Assembly (NCBI GenBank): GCA_001871195.1
Contig: MNXA01000049.1
Location: forward strand, 1 to 64,000
Reading direction: 5' to 3'
Length of the DNA stretch: 64,000 nt
DNA from: Zetaproteobacteria bacterium CG1_02_55_237
Lineage (GTDB): Bacteria; Pseudomonadota; Zetaproteobacteria; Mariprofundales; Mariprofundaceae
The notes under the pieces are model-generated. The model was not told where the DNA came from, searched no databases, and was given only the letters and a program-made list of their open reading frames with translations. The position numbers were made by a program, and so were the translations under genes. This document shows positions 16,530 through 25,066 of this stretch, piece by piece (positions within the stretch are counted from its first letter, which is position 1; each line of letters begins with the position of its first letter).

Positions 16530-19500
16530 ATGACTGAATCTGTAGTAACAAACAACAACGACAAGAGCACGCCGCCGCCGCATGAGTGGCACCAGCTTAT
16601 CAATCTGAAGCTGGCTGCTCTCGGCCAGTCGACCTGTCACCTGAACGAGGGCGATTATGCCTATCTGGAGATTGCCGATAGCGTACTCAAGCGATACGCA
16701 CGCTTCAGGCGCCTGTTGTCGGCTTACCGCTGCCCTGCCGATCAGCGCATCCAGAACTTCCTCAATGCCTACCTGAGCGAAAACGGCGTGCATCAACAGG
16801 TCGAACTGCCCGGCACAACCCTGATCGTGGATAAACCGGGCATGGCGCGCGAAATGTCGCTGCCGCTGAACGGCAACCATTTTCGCTCCGATCTGGTCGA
16901 ATCATACCGCCTGCTGCAGGGCGTGCTGCACAATCCCAGGAACGACCGGCGCACCACCAAGGGTGTGTTTCATATCGCTGCCGGCGGCCTTCCGGTGCCT
17001 GCCGACAAACTAGAAGTGCCGGTCGCAACGTATAGCGCTTTGCTGAAAGAGGCCCTTAATCCACCCCGCGCCCTGCTTGAATTGCCCGCAACAAGTGAAG
17101 AACCGGAGAAGGCGGAGCTTTGGGTATCCCTGCTCCTGCGTCCAACCGTGCGCCCCGGGGTTGAGGGCGTGTTGCCTGCCAAGAGCCTTGAGGTGCGCAT
17201 GTTTGCCCCGGCAGGACTTGTCTCCAATCTTGATTTTGTCGAATCCATCTTCGGCAACGCCGGCGATCCCTTCCTGCCGGAAAACGATGCGGCGCTGGAT
17301 ATCGAGCGCTGGACCGGCCAGACAGGCTGTATCATTCTCGCCCCGCATCTGGTCGGCCTGAAGAAAAAGGCCCTGGGCTTGCCGCATGTAAATGAGGCCA
17401 GCGAACGCCAGCGCCGCGACGGCATGTGCTGGCAGAGTGCAGACGAGCTATACAACGACGGCAATGCATTCAAGCTGGTCTGCCGTGATATGCGCGGTGT
17501 CATCGTGACCATTATCGCGGACAACTATTTCGGCTACAGCAAGAAAGAAATCAAATCCCACATCAGCTACTCGGCCAATATCTTCGGCGGTTGCGAGGAA
17601 GAGCATGCCGGCGGTGCGCTGGCCTTCCCGCGTTACAATCTCGGCGAGATTTATCTGCCGCGTTCAAGCGATATGGTGGACAGTCATACCTTTGCCGGCT
17701 TATGCCATCGGCTTGGCGACAGGATTGAACTACAGCCCGAAGGCTATGCCATCGACAAGCGCTACCCGGAGATCATCTATGTGCCGGAAGATACGCAGAT
17801 CAATATTCATGACCTGAACGTATGCTGGCAGGGCAAGGACGGCCCGCAGCAGATCAAGCTGCTTGCCAAGCGCACATTCATCTACCCGAGCGGCTTCAGG
17901 GTGCACATGGAGCGTCATCCGGATGCGCCGAGCTGGCGCCTGATCGGCACCATCGGCGAAGGGACCTTCTGCCACAAACCGAGCACGGTATCCGGCGGCG
18001 GTAAATCAGAAATCTCCAAGTCCATTGCGGGCGCGGTCATTTCGGGCCCAGTGTATGTGGGTAATTTCGAAGAGGATATCGCCCAAGTCAGGGAGCTGTT
18101 CGAAAAGGACTACTCCACCCGCTTCCGCAATAAGGGAACGCACGATCCGGACACGCGCAGCCTGTTGAGCAAGGAGCGCAGTCTGGGTTCGGTGATCAAG
18201 CTGCTGACCCCCTCGGCCAACGACTATTCGAATGCATACAACCGCTGGCTGGAAAACGTGCCGCAGCACATTCTGGCGCTGGCCTTCATGATCAAGCGTT
18301 TTTATCGCACAGCATGGGGCCGCGACTGGGATAAGCACTTCTCCGTGGATAAGGTGAACGGTCATCCTGGGCATGAACTGCGCCATGACGGCCGCAAGCT
18401 GATGGCAAGTTATCTGCGCGTCGGCTTCGGTACGGATGGCAGCTGGCGCCTGTTCAAGCTGCGGCAGGATTATATAGCGGCGGACAAATTGCAGATGGAA
18501 GATGATATCACCGCATCGACCGTCATTCCGGTGTCGTATGTCAGCGGGCTCAATCCTGATTTCGACCATCCGAGCATCAAGATCACGAATAACTGCGAAA
18601 CCCGATTATTCCAGCGGCCCGATGAAGCCATCAACCGCGGAGCGGATCTGCAAACGGAATCCGACCTGTCCTCGGGGAATAGTTTTATCTCCAACTTCCA
18701 ACCCATGCAGCGCGATGATGCACAGGAGATGATCGAGGACGTGGTGCATTTCGAGGAGTTCAGCCCGCCGATGCGAGGCCTGATACGCAATGCCGCAGGT
18801 ATGGATGAATCGCTGTATTTCGTATCCTCGGCGCACCCAAGACTGGTAAACGGCAAGCCCAGCCTGAATGTGCGCTACCTTCAGGATCGTCCAGACATGG
18901 CCGACCCGCGCTCCACCTATCTGGCTGAAATCAGCACGCGTCTAAAGCGCGGGCTTGAACCGGATCAGCCGGTGCACTTTCCCGTCAATGCCGTACTGAC
19001 CGGACGTCGCAACAATCCACCGGCTCCGGGGGTTCGCTCGCTGGCGGTGTTCAATCCCATCCACTATCAGGAACTTCCCGAGCTGTTCATGGATTTCATC
19101 TGCAGCCTGACAGGAAAATCGCCTTCGACCACCGGTGCCGGTTCGGAAGGCGCGCTGACCAAGGGTCCGTTCAATTCGCTTTCGGCCACGTCCGATCTGA
19201 ACACGGCACTGGTGTCCTTCATCCTGTGCGGCTACGACGGATTCTCCACTGCCGCCGGCCATATCGGCGAACACCGGCGCATCGACCACGATATCAGCAT
19301 GCTGATACCCGAAATCTGGTGCCGCATGCCGGTGAAGTTCCAGAAACCCGCATACATGATCAAGCAGGGCTATCTGGAAAAGCTGGAAGATTTTGAATAC
19401 GAGGGTAAAACCGTTCTCGCCAGCCGGCTTGGCTACCGCATGACCGAGCGTTTCGTGCACGATCATTTCGGCAAGATATTCGACAGGCCGATGGCCGTAT

Positions 19501-19982
19501 TCGATGAGGCCATGCTCAAGCCTGAAACCCAGGGCCTGGCGGACTTTGTCGACGGCATCAACAATATCTGCGAAGCGCAACAGCGAGTGGCGCAGGACTA
19601 CTTTACGGATGGCTCCATCGACGATGCCTGCCCGCCGCTCAAGGCACTGCTGCATATCATGGCCAACGGGACATACGAGGGCATGGGCATCGATGATCCC
19701 GCGATCCGTAAGATGTTCACCCGCGACGATCTCCTGCAAAGCGACTGGTACAAAGAGCGGCTGGTCATCAAGCAGGCACGCGATAAACAGCTTTGGCTGC
19801 AACACCGGGAATATTTAAGCGGCCAGTTGGTAGAGCTCGACGAGGATGAAGCCGACAGGCAGTTGCATCTGAGCGAGCGCATCATAGAGGCTGATCGTAT
19901 GATGGCGAAGGTGTCAGGTCAGCAGTATCTGGATCGCCTGCACGGCACGCTGGGTGCCGACTGGATTCATCGCGGACAGTAA
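16530..19982 (+). CDS. Probable PPi-type phosphoenolpyruvate carboxykinase (~1150 residues)
   Basis: A 1150-residue soluble protein. Length and conserved segments fit the PPi-dependent PEP carboxykinases described in Entamoeba and Propionibacterium, which are about 1150 residues long and twice the size of ATP/GTP enzymes. Visible segments include a Gly/Lys loop VSGGGKSEISKS near residues 490-501, where PEPCKs hold the phosphate loop. Others are HDPDTRSLLSKERSLGSVIK (about 535-554) and SLTGKSPSTTGAGSEGALTK (about 860-879). The reaction would be PEP + CO2 + Pi to oxaloacetate + PPi. It sits alone between the HD-GYP sensor and an Ala-rich protein. Assignment is from recalled family features, not a search; the fallback is a large conserved hypothetical protein. 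No strong ribosome binding site is seen. Confidence 0.6.
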   Translation: MTESVVTNNNDKSTPPPHEWHQLINLKLAALGQSTCHLNEGDYAYLEIADSVLKRYARFRRLLSAYRCPADQRIQNFLNAYLSENGVHQQVELPGTTLIVDKPGMAREMSLPLNGNHFRSDLVESYRLLQGVLHNPRNDRRTTKGVFHIAAGGLPVPADKLEVPVATYSALLKEALNPPRALLELPATSEEPEKAELWVSLLLRPTVRPGVEGVLPAKSLEVRMFAPAGLVSNLDFVESIFGNAGDPFLPENDAALDIERWTGQTGCIILAPHLVGLKKKALGLPHVNEASERQRRDGMCWQSADELYNDGNAFKLVCRDMRGVIVTIIADNYFGYSKKEIKSHISYSANIFGGCEEEHAGGALAFPRYNLGEIYLPRSSDMVDSHTFAGLCHRLGDRIELQPEGYAIDKRYPEIIYVPEDTQINIHDLNVCWQGKDGPQQIKLLAKRTFIYPSGFRVHMERHPDAPSWRLIGTIGEGTFCHKPSTVSGGGKSEISKSIAGAVISGPVYVGNFEEDIAQVRELFEKDYSTRFRNKGTHDPDTRSLLSKERSLGSVIKLLTPSANDYSNAYNRWLENVPQHILALAFMIKRFYRTAWGRDWDKHFSVDKVNGHPGHELRHDGRKLMASYLRVGFGTDGSWRLFKLRQDYIAADKLQMEDDITASTVIPVSYVSGLNPDFDHPSIKITNNCETRLFQRPDEAINRGADLQTESDLSSGNSFISNFQPMQRDDAQEMIEDVVHFEEFSPPMRGLIRNAAGMDESLYFVSSAHPRLVNGKPSLNVRYLQDRPDMADPRSTYLAEISTRLKRGLEPDQPVHFPVNAVLTGRRNNPPAPGVRSLAVFNPIHYQELPELFMDFICSLTGKSPSTTGAGSEGALTKGPFNSLSATSDLNTALVSFILCGYDGFSTAAGHIGEHRRIDHDISMLIPEIWCRMPVKFQKPAYMIKQGYLEKLEDFEYEGKTVLASRLGYRMTERFVHDHFGKIFDRPMAVFDEAMLKPETQGLADFVDGINNICEAQQRVAQDYFTDGSIDDACPPLKALLHIMANGTYEGMGIDDPAIRKMFTRDDLLQSDWYKERLVIKQARDKQLWLQHREYLSGQLVELDEDEADRQLHLSERIIEADRMMAKVSGQQYLDRLHGTLGADWIHRGQ

Positions 19983-20016
19983 GCCTGTCTGCAAGGCCAT
20001 ATTGGCGGCGTAATTT

Positions 20017-20505
20017 CTACTTCTTGCCCTGCGCGCGAAAATTTGCAGACACCTCATTCGCTACCCTGACGGCGATGGCTGCCAATTCCGCTGCATTATG
20101 AGATGCCTGTGCAGCTTCAGCCGCAGACTTGGCTGCAATTTCCTCAGCATCATGAGCAACAGCCTTGGCTGCTGCGGCCGCTGCCGCTGCGGCCGCAGCT
20201 GCTGATTCCACTGCGGCAGCAGCAGCTTTTGTCGCCGCCTCCACCGACATCTCTGCCGCTAGAATGGCATGCTCACTCGCAGCCGTTTTTGCAGCTTTTG
20301 CAGACTGCTTTGTTGCCTCCAGGGCATGTTGAGTTGCCAAAGAAGCCTTTTTCGAAGCCAGCGCTGCCTGATCTGTGAGCTCACGCAGCAGCGCAAGCGA
20401 TTCACTATATCGCCGATTCACAATGCGATAACCTTCCCGCAAATTGGCAACCTCGGTTTCCAGCGCAACCAATCTTTTGTACATACCTTGTATATCTTCA
20501 GTCAT
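20017..20505 (-). CDS. Alanine-rich coiled-coil/long-helix protein
   Basis: A 162-residue protein with no recognised family. Residues 1-45 form a leucine-heptad coiled coil (MYKRLVALETEVANLREG). Residues 50-150 are an almost continuous alanine-rich amphipathic helix, more than half Ala, including a run of 12 Ala residues near 105-116, with regularly spaced Lys and Glu. No signal peptide or membrane segment. Such helices occur in LEA-like stress proteins, antifreeze proteins and structural rods. GGGGGTG lies before the ATG. It converges on the PEPCK-like gene, with 34 bases between the stops. Confidence 0.72.
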   Translation of the reverse strand: MTEDIQGMYKRLVALETEVANLREGYRIVNRRYSESLALLRELTDQAALASKKASLATQHALEATKQSAKAAKTAASEHAILAAEMSVEAATKAAAAAVESAAAAAAAAAAAAKAVAHDAEEIAAKSAAEAAQASHNAAELAAIAVRVANEVSANFRAQGKK

Positions 20506-20674
20506 AATTCACCCCCTTCACCAACACGGATATGTTTCCAATATATCCCTATTTCTTACTGTTGCAAAAGAACCATTTTAGTCATCAAGCCGGAGAAGGA
20601 TGAAACAGGAGTGAAGGCTTCAGACAGAACTGAAGCTGGAAAACAACCAAGAGCCCTCTGAGAGCACCCTTTGC

Positions 20675-22948
20675 CTATTTGGTCAGCGAGATAAACAGTT
20701 CCGGCAGACGCTCCGGCAGACGGTCCACATGGTCGATGATGGTGTACTGACGTCCGAAGATATCGGACACGTATTCATCGGCCTTGGGGTCGAGATTGAT
20801 GCAGTAGGTATAAATACCGTCGCGATCCAGTTCCTTCAGGGCCTGCCTGGCATCCCGGATCAGTAACTGAGCATCTTCCTCATCAATGTCGGCCGGTTCG
20901 CCGTCGGTGAGAATCAACATCAGCTTCTTATCGGCTGGCTGTGCCTTCAGATAATGCGCGGCATGCCGCATCGCCGCACCCATGCGCGTCGAATAGGCGG
21001 CCTGCATCGCAGCCAGACGTGCCTTCACCGCATCGTCCCAATCCTCGGAAAAGCCTTTGATATGATGAAAGCGCACATCATGCCGGGTGTTGGAATGGAA
21101 GCCTGAGATGGCGAATGGATCGCCTACCTGTTCAATGGCCCAGGCCAGCAGCGATACCGCCTCCTGTGACAGCTCAAGGATGGTCTGACTGCAACCATCC
21201 GCCTTTTCGCTCAGCGATTGTGACAGATCAAGCAACAAGGTGACGGCAACACTGCGGCCATCGGTGCGATGGGATAAATTGATACGCGGATCGGGGGGCG
21301 CCCCGCCCTTGAAATCAATCAGCGAACGAATCGCCACATCCAGATCCAGTTCCGAGCCCTCTTCCTGATAACGAATACGCACCCTGTCCTGCGGCTTGAG
21401 CATTTCCAGCAACTGTTTCAGGCGCTTGGCCAGGCCTCTGTGTTTGGCCAACAGGTCATCAATCTTCGCTGCATCACCGCTTGGGTGAATCGCCTCATAA
21501 ACGCTGACCCAGTCCGGGCGATAGTGCTGGAAATTATAGTCCCATTCATGGTAATGCCGCAGCGGAGGACCGCTTTGCTCTTCCTCCTGTTGTGACTTCC
21601 GCTCGGCATCATCGATTGACTCTTCATCGCCGCTTCCGATATGAATCCAGAGGTGGCGATTGTCATCGCGGTAGTCCACCTTCACGTTGTCGAGATAGAT
21701 TTTCGGAGAGGCATCGCTTTGCACACGTGTGCGGGCAATGAAGGCGATCGCAAGGGATTCCATGTCCGAACTGGTGGACGCACAGTTTTGCATAGCTGCG
21801 AAAAAGCGGCTGACAAACGCATGGATATCCTGATTCTCGTAGACATATTCCGGATCAAGAACCGCTCTGGAAACCATGGCCAGACGCAAATAAATGAGCG
21901 ACACGCCCTCCTCTTTCAGCCCCTTTTCATCAGGCACTGGATGCAGGGCAAGAAACATCTTGCGCAGGCCCGGATACTTCTGCATGGCCAGATATTCAAC
22001 GCGACAATCCTCGAACCACTCGATGGCGATGCGCTGGAACGGACTTTTATTGTCGGCAACCAGTTGCTGACCCCAGCGGCGATGCGCCGCCATGTGCGCC
22101 AGCGCGGCACGATAGCGATCAATACCTGACAGGCCCCGATCCGGCTCATAAACATCGGGAAGGTGGATGCCCAGCGCGTTGTAATATGGCATAGGCTTAC
22201 GCAACTCATCGAATGCCAGTGAGTAGGGCACAAAATAGTCATGATCACCCCACAAGCCGCGCATGTAGAAATCAAGCTTGCGCTCATGATCGATGAGCAG
22301 CGTACCGTGGCGCTCGCGCTGCATCACCGCATGGGCATCGGCCGAGTGCAGACCAAAATAATCCTCCTGCCGTTCGGGATGCTTCCCGTATGAACGGATG
22401 CCGTATTCGACCCAGTTCCTGAGACCCTCCAGAGATAAGGAGGCAAGCAGGCGCGGCGCCTGCTGGAGCAGCGCCGGCAATCCCGGGCTGGGGATGGAAA
22501 TCTGCTTTCCATGCACCGAGCCGGAAGTTCGCAGCATCATATCCCGTATCACTTCGATATATTGTTTGAACAGTTCGTGGCTCTGCAAACGACGGGACAC
22601 TGCACCGCTGGTTTGCAGAAATGGCACCACCGCTTCGAAATTGACATGGACGACTATGTCGTGGGCAAACTCACGCAGATCCACCAGCGCCTCTTTACCC
22701 ACCTGAGCGGCAACAAGCGGAGCCTCTTCCAGATAGGCCAGCAGCGGTTCCGGCCCACGCCCCATTTTTCCGAGGAAGCTGGCATTCTCGATATAGGAAT
22801 CGATACCCTCGATAGAAAGCAAAGCCCTGGCCTCTTGCATGCGGGCATCAAAAACCCTGTCGACCTCGGCAAAATTGCAGCCCAGCCTCTGCCAATACGT
22901 TGCAAACGCCATGCTTCTTTCGCCAGCATCAGCAGCATCCGGACGCAT
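20675..22948 (-). CDS. cbbO: CbbO-like RuBisCO activase subunit with VWA domain, paralogue 1
   Basis: A 757-residue protein of the CbbO/NorD family. The N-terminal ~500 residues are the CbbO-specific helical part. The C-terminal ~190 residues form a von Willebrand A domain with a complete MIDAS motif DLSQS (Asp574 onward) and TDGEPADID further on. CbbO binds RuBisCO through the MIDAS metal and works with the AAA+ ring CbbQ to remove inhibitory sugar phosphates. It is strongly similar to the second copy at 31828-34089, and the last 30 residues are nearly identical. This copy has no cbbQ next to it. The start is set at ATG 22948; an internal ATG at 22912 matches the N-terminal length of the other copy almost as well. 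Confidence 0.88.
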   Translation of the reverse strand: MRPDAADAGERSMAFATYWQRLGCNFAEVDRVFDARMQEARALLSIEGIDSYIENASFLGKMGRGPEPLLAYLEEAPLVAAQVGKEALVDLREFAHDIVVHVNFEAVVPFLQTSGAVSRRLQSHELFKQYIEVIRDMMLRTSGSVHGKQISIPSPGLPALLQQAPRLLASLSLEGLRNWVEYGIRSYGKHPERQEDYFGLHSADAHAVMQRERHGTLLIDHERKLDFYMRGLWGDHDYFVPYSLAFDELRKPMPYYNALGIHLPDVYEPDRGLSGIDRYRAALAHMAAHRRWGQQLVADNKSPFQRIAIEWFEDCRVEYLAMQKYPGLRKMFLALHPVPDEKGLKEEGVSLIYLRLAMVSRAVLDPEYVYENQDIHAFVSRFFAAMQNCASTSSDMESLAIAFIARTRVQSDASPKIYLDNVKVDYRDDNRHLWIHIGSGDEESIDDAERKSQQEEEQSGPPLRHYHEWDYNFQHYRPDWVSVYEAIHPSGDAAKIDDLLAKHRGLAKRLKQLLEMLKPQDRVRIRYQEEGSELDLDVAIRSLIDFKGGAPPDPRINLSHRTDGRSVAVTLLLDLSQSLSEKADGCSQTILELSQEAVSLLAWAIEQVGDPFAISGFHSNTRHDVRFHHIKGFSEDWDDAVKARLAAMQAAYSTRMGAAMRHAAHYLKAQPADKKLMLILTDGEPADIDEEDAQLLIRDARQALKELDRDGIYTYCINLDPKADEYVSDIFGRQYTIIDHVDRLPERLPELFISLTK

Positions 22949-23180
22949 CAATGCCTTATCGCGGGCTGAATATTTTCAGCAATATCATGGAACAGGGCTC
23001 GTGCAATCTGACGCATGAGATAAATGTGGGGCTGAAATATTGCCAAGTCAATGTAACGCACTGCCAGGTCAGTGCATATAAAACGGACGCCTGCATTTAC
23101 GCATTGCCTCAAGACAGTCCGGAATCTCTTGTAATTGTAGCTACTCTGGGTAGTCGATTTTGGCCGATGAAAAGGTTGTT

Positions 23181-24395
23181 TTACATCCAGTTCTTCTGTG
23201 AATAATCGCCGCGCAACAGGCGCTGCATGCTGATCGCTGCAATCTGGCGACCCCACTTGAACTCTTTATACAGCTTGAGGAAAGACCAGATATCGCGCAG
23301 CACCTTGATGCGATCCCCCATCGGCAAGGCAGCCAGCGCCTTGGGGAAATCGGCTTCATGCGGCCTGGCAAAGGCAATCTGCAATGGATTCCACTGATCG
23401 GTGGTGCGCCGCACCTCGGAGGCGATATTCTGCCGATACACCTCCTGCACAGGGCGATTGCGCAGCATCGCATCCACCACCGATTCGCCGGCAATCGCGC
23501 CGGAATGCAGTGCGCAGCTCATGCCCTCGCCTATCATATTGAGAAAGCCGGTTGCCTGACCGGTGATCAAAACCCGACCCTTGCCGAAGACATAGCGGTT
23601 AATCAGGGATGGGCCGAAGTTTTCAGCGCAGCCCTCGTGATCATCATCGGCAGGCTTGAGGCGAACCCCGTGTTTCTCTTCAAAATATTTGGCGACATGC
23701 AGATGCCGGTCATGAAACTTGTCACCGATCTTGTAACCCACGCCGACAATCTGCCGCCCATCACGGGCATGGCTCCATGTGTAGTGACCCAAATCGGGGT
23801 GGAACCAGAAATGGAAATACTCTTCATCCAGCGGGCAATCGATAATCTCGTGAAACTTCTGCCCGACAAAGAACATCGGAATCTGCTTGTGATAATCCGG
23901 ATACAGTGAGCGCAACACCGGTGATACCGGCCCATCGGCACCGATCAGGTAGCGGGCCTTGAGTTCAAAGGCCTCCCCGCCCCGCTTGCGTGCCGTTACC
24001 ACGACATGATCCTCAAACTGTGTCTGGGCAAGAAAGGAGGTGTCATCCATCACCTCTGCTCCGCTCTGTTCAATGGCCCAGTGATCGGCATACTTGCGAT
24101 GCAGATGCGGTGTGGTGCCGCCGAAGAAATCCATCGACATCGATACCATGCTGGGGAAATGAAAGGTCACACCGCGGCAGGCGGTGGGGTCATGCAAGAC
24201 CTTGCGCGGCAAGGGGCCGAAATTCTCAAGCAGAAAGCGATGCCCGCGCGGCGACAAAATGCCACTGCAAATCTTGTGACGCGGCAGCTGTTGTTTCTCC
24301 ACAATCACCGTTTCAAGCCCTGCATCCACCAGCCGCTTGGCAGCGGCAGCTGCGGCCAGACTTGCACCAACGATGACGACATCAACACTACGCAT
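23181..24395 (-). CDS. FAD-dependent oxidoreductase, geranylgeranyl-reductase-like
   Basis: A 404-residue flavoprotein of the glutathione-reductase-2/geranylgeranyl reductase type. The N-terminal Rossmann loop is VIVGASLAAAAAAKRL (GxSxxA instead of the usual GxGxxG), followed by IVEKQQLPRHKICSG. GADGPVSPVLR gives the second FAD motif near residue 155, and LITGQATGFLNMIGEG the third near 280. Relatives reduce isoprenoid double bonds or act in hydroxylation and halogenation. It overlaps the upstream Fe-S gene by 8 bases and is last in a three-gene operon with an FAD-linked oxidase. The substrate is unknown. Confidence 0.8.
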   Translation of the reverse strand: MRSVDVVIVGASLAAAAAAKRLVDAGLETVIVEKQQLPRHKICSGILSPRGHRFLLENFGPLPRKVLHDPTACRGVTFHFPSMVSMSMDFFGGTTPHLHRKYADHWAIEQSGAEVMDDTSFLAQTQFEDHVVVTARKRGGEAFELKARYLIGADGPVSPVLRSLYPDYHKQIPMFFVGQKFHEIIDCPLDEEYFHFWFHPDLGHYTWSHARDGRQIVGVGYKIGDKFHDRHLHVAKYFEEKHGVRLKPADDDHEGCAENFGPSLINRYVFGKGRVLITGQATGFLNMIGEGMSCALHSGAIAGESVVDAMLRNRPVQEVYRQNIASEVRRTTDQWNPLQIAFARPHEADFPKALAALPMGDRIKVLRDIWSFLKLYKEFKWGRQIAAISMQRLLRGDYSQKNWM

Positions 24396-25053
24396 CTTTT
24401 GTACTGCTCCTGTTCAATTCATATTCAATCAACTCACTCACATGCAGCACCGGTTTGCCGGTCATCTCCGCCAGCAAGGCTTGATCGGCCGGGTTTTCAA
24501 CAATAATCCGCTGCACACTTCGCCCCTGCATCAGCCATTCAATCTGCTTGCGCACATCAAAGCATTGCAGCCTGACGCTGAGCGAACCTATACCGGTCGG
24601 TATGGCCATACGATTAAGATCGAGATTCATGCTGCAGCCTGTGTGCTGCCGCAGGCTTTCGTAATGCCCTACCCGCTTGGCATGATTGCTGTGGAATACA
24701 CAGGCATCAATGATGTACAGATCATCGACCCGCAAGCCCTGGCGCACGGCAGGGGCACAGCTTAAATCGAAACAGTCGGCAACATAGCCATCACGCACCA
24801 CCCCGGCCGGCTGCGCCTTCTGTACTTCCTCGCCAATCCAGGCAGTCAGGCCGATCTTTTCAGGGCAAAGTACATCGCAGGCGCCGCACTGGATACAGGC
24901 CGGCAGCACTTTGGCCATCGCATCCGCATCCGCACCATGCTGCATCGCTTTGGCATAACCCTGCGCACTGAAGCGAACATCGCGGCGCTGCAGCCACACC
25001 GGGCAGGAGAGCAGGCACAGGGAGCAACCATAGCAATCGGAATAGGATTTCAT
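24388..25053 (-). CDS. Two-[4Fe-4S] ferredoxin-type subunit
   Basis: A 221-residue protein. Two clusters are visible: CYGCSLCLLSCP near residues 7-18 and CIQCGACDVLCP near 52-63, both C-x2-C-x2-C-x3-CP. The remaining ~150 residues resemble the C-terminal part of GlpC/HdrC-like electron-transfer subunits but lack the CCG motifs. It lies between the FAD-linked oxidase gene (13 bases upstream) and the FAD reductase gene (overlap of 8), so it probably carries electrons between two flavoproteins or to a membrane acceptor. The start is at ATG 25053; a GTG one codon earlier is possible. Confidence 0.85.
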   Translation of the reverse strand: MKSYSDCYGCSLCLLSCPVWLQRRDVRFSAQGYAKAMQHGADADAMAKVLPACIQCGACDVLCPEKIGLTAWIGEEVQKAQPAGVVRDGYVADCFDLSCAPAVRQGLRVDDLYIIDACVFHSNHAKRVGHYESLRQHTGCSMNLDLNRMAIPTGIGSLSVRLQCFDVRKQIEWLMQGRSVQRIIVENPADQALLAEMTGKPVLHVSELIEYELNRSSTKDA

Positions 25054-25066
25054 CACAAGGGCTGCA

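Noticed and set aside
18942-19805. 287-codon open frame on the minus strand inside the PEPCK-like gene
   Set aside because: It is antisense to a convincing long gene and has no recognisable domain; GC-rich codon use keeps shadow frames open.
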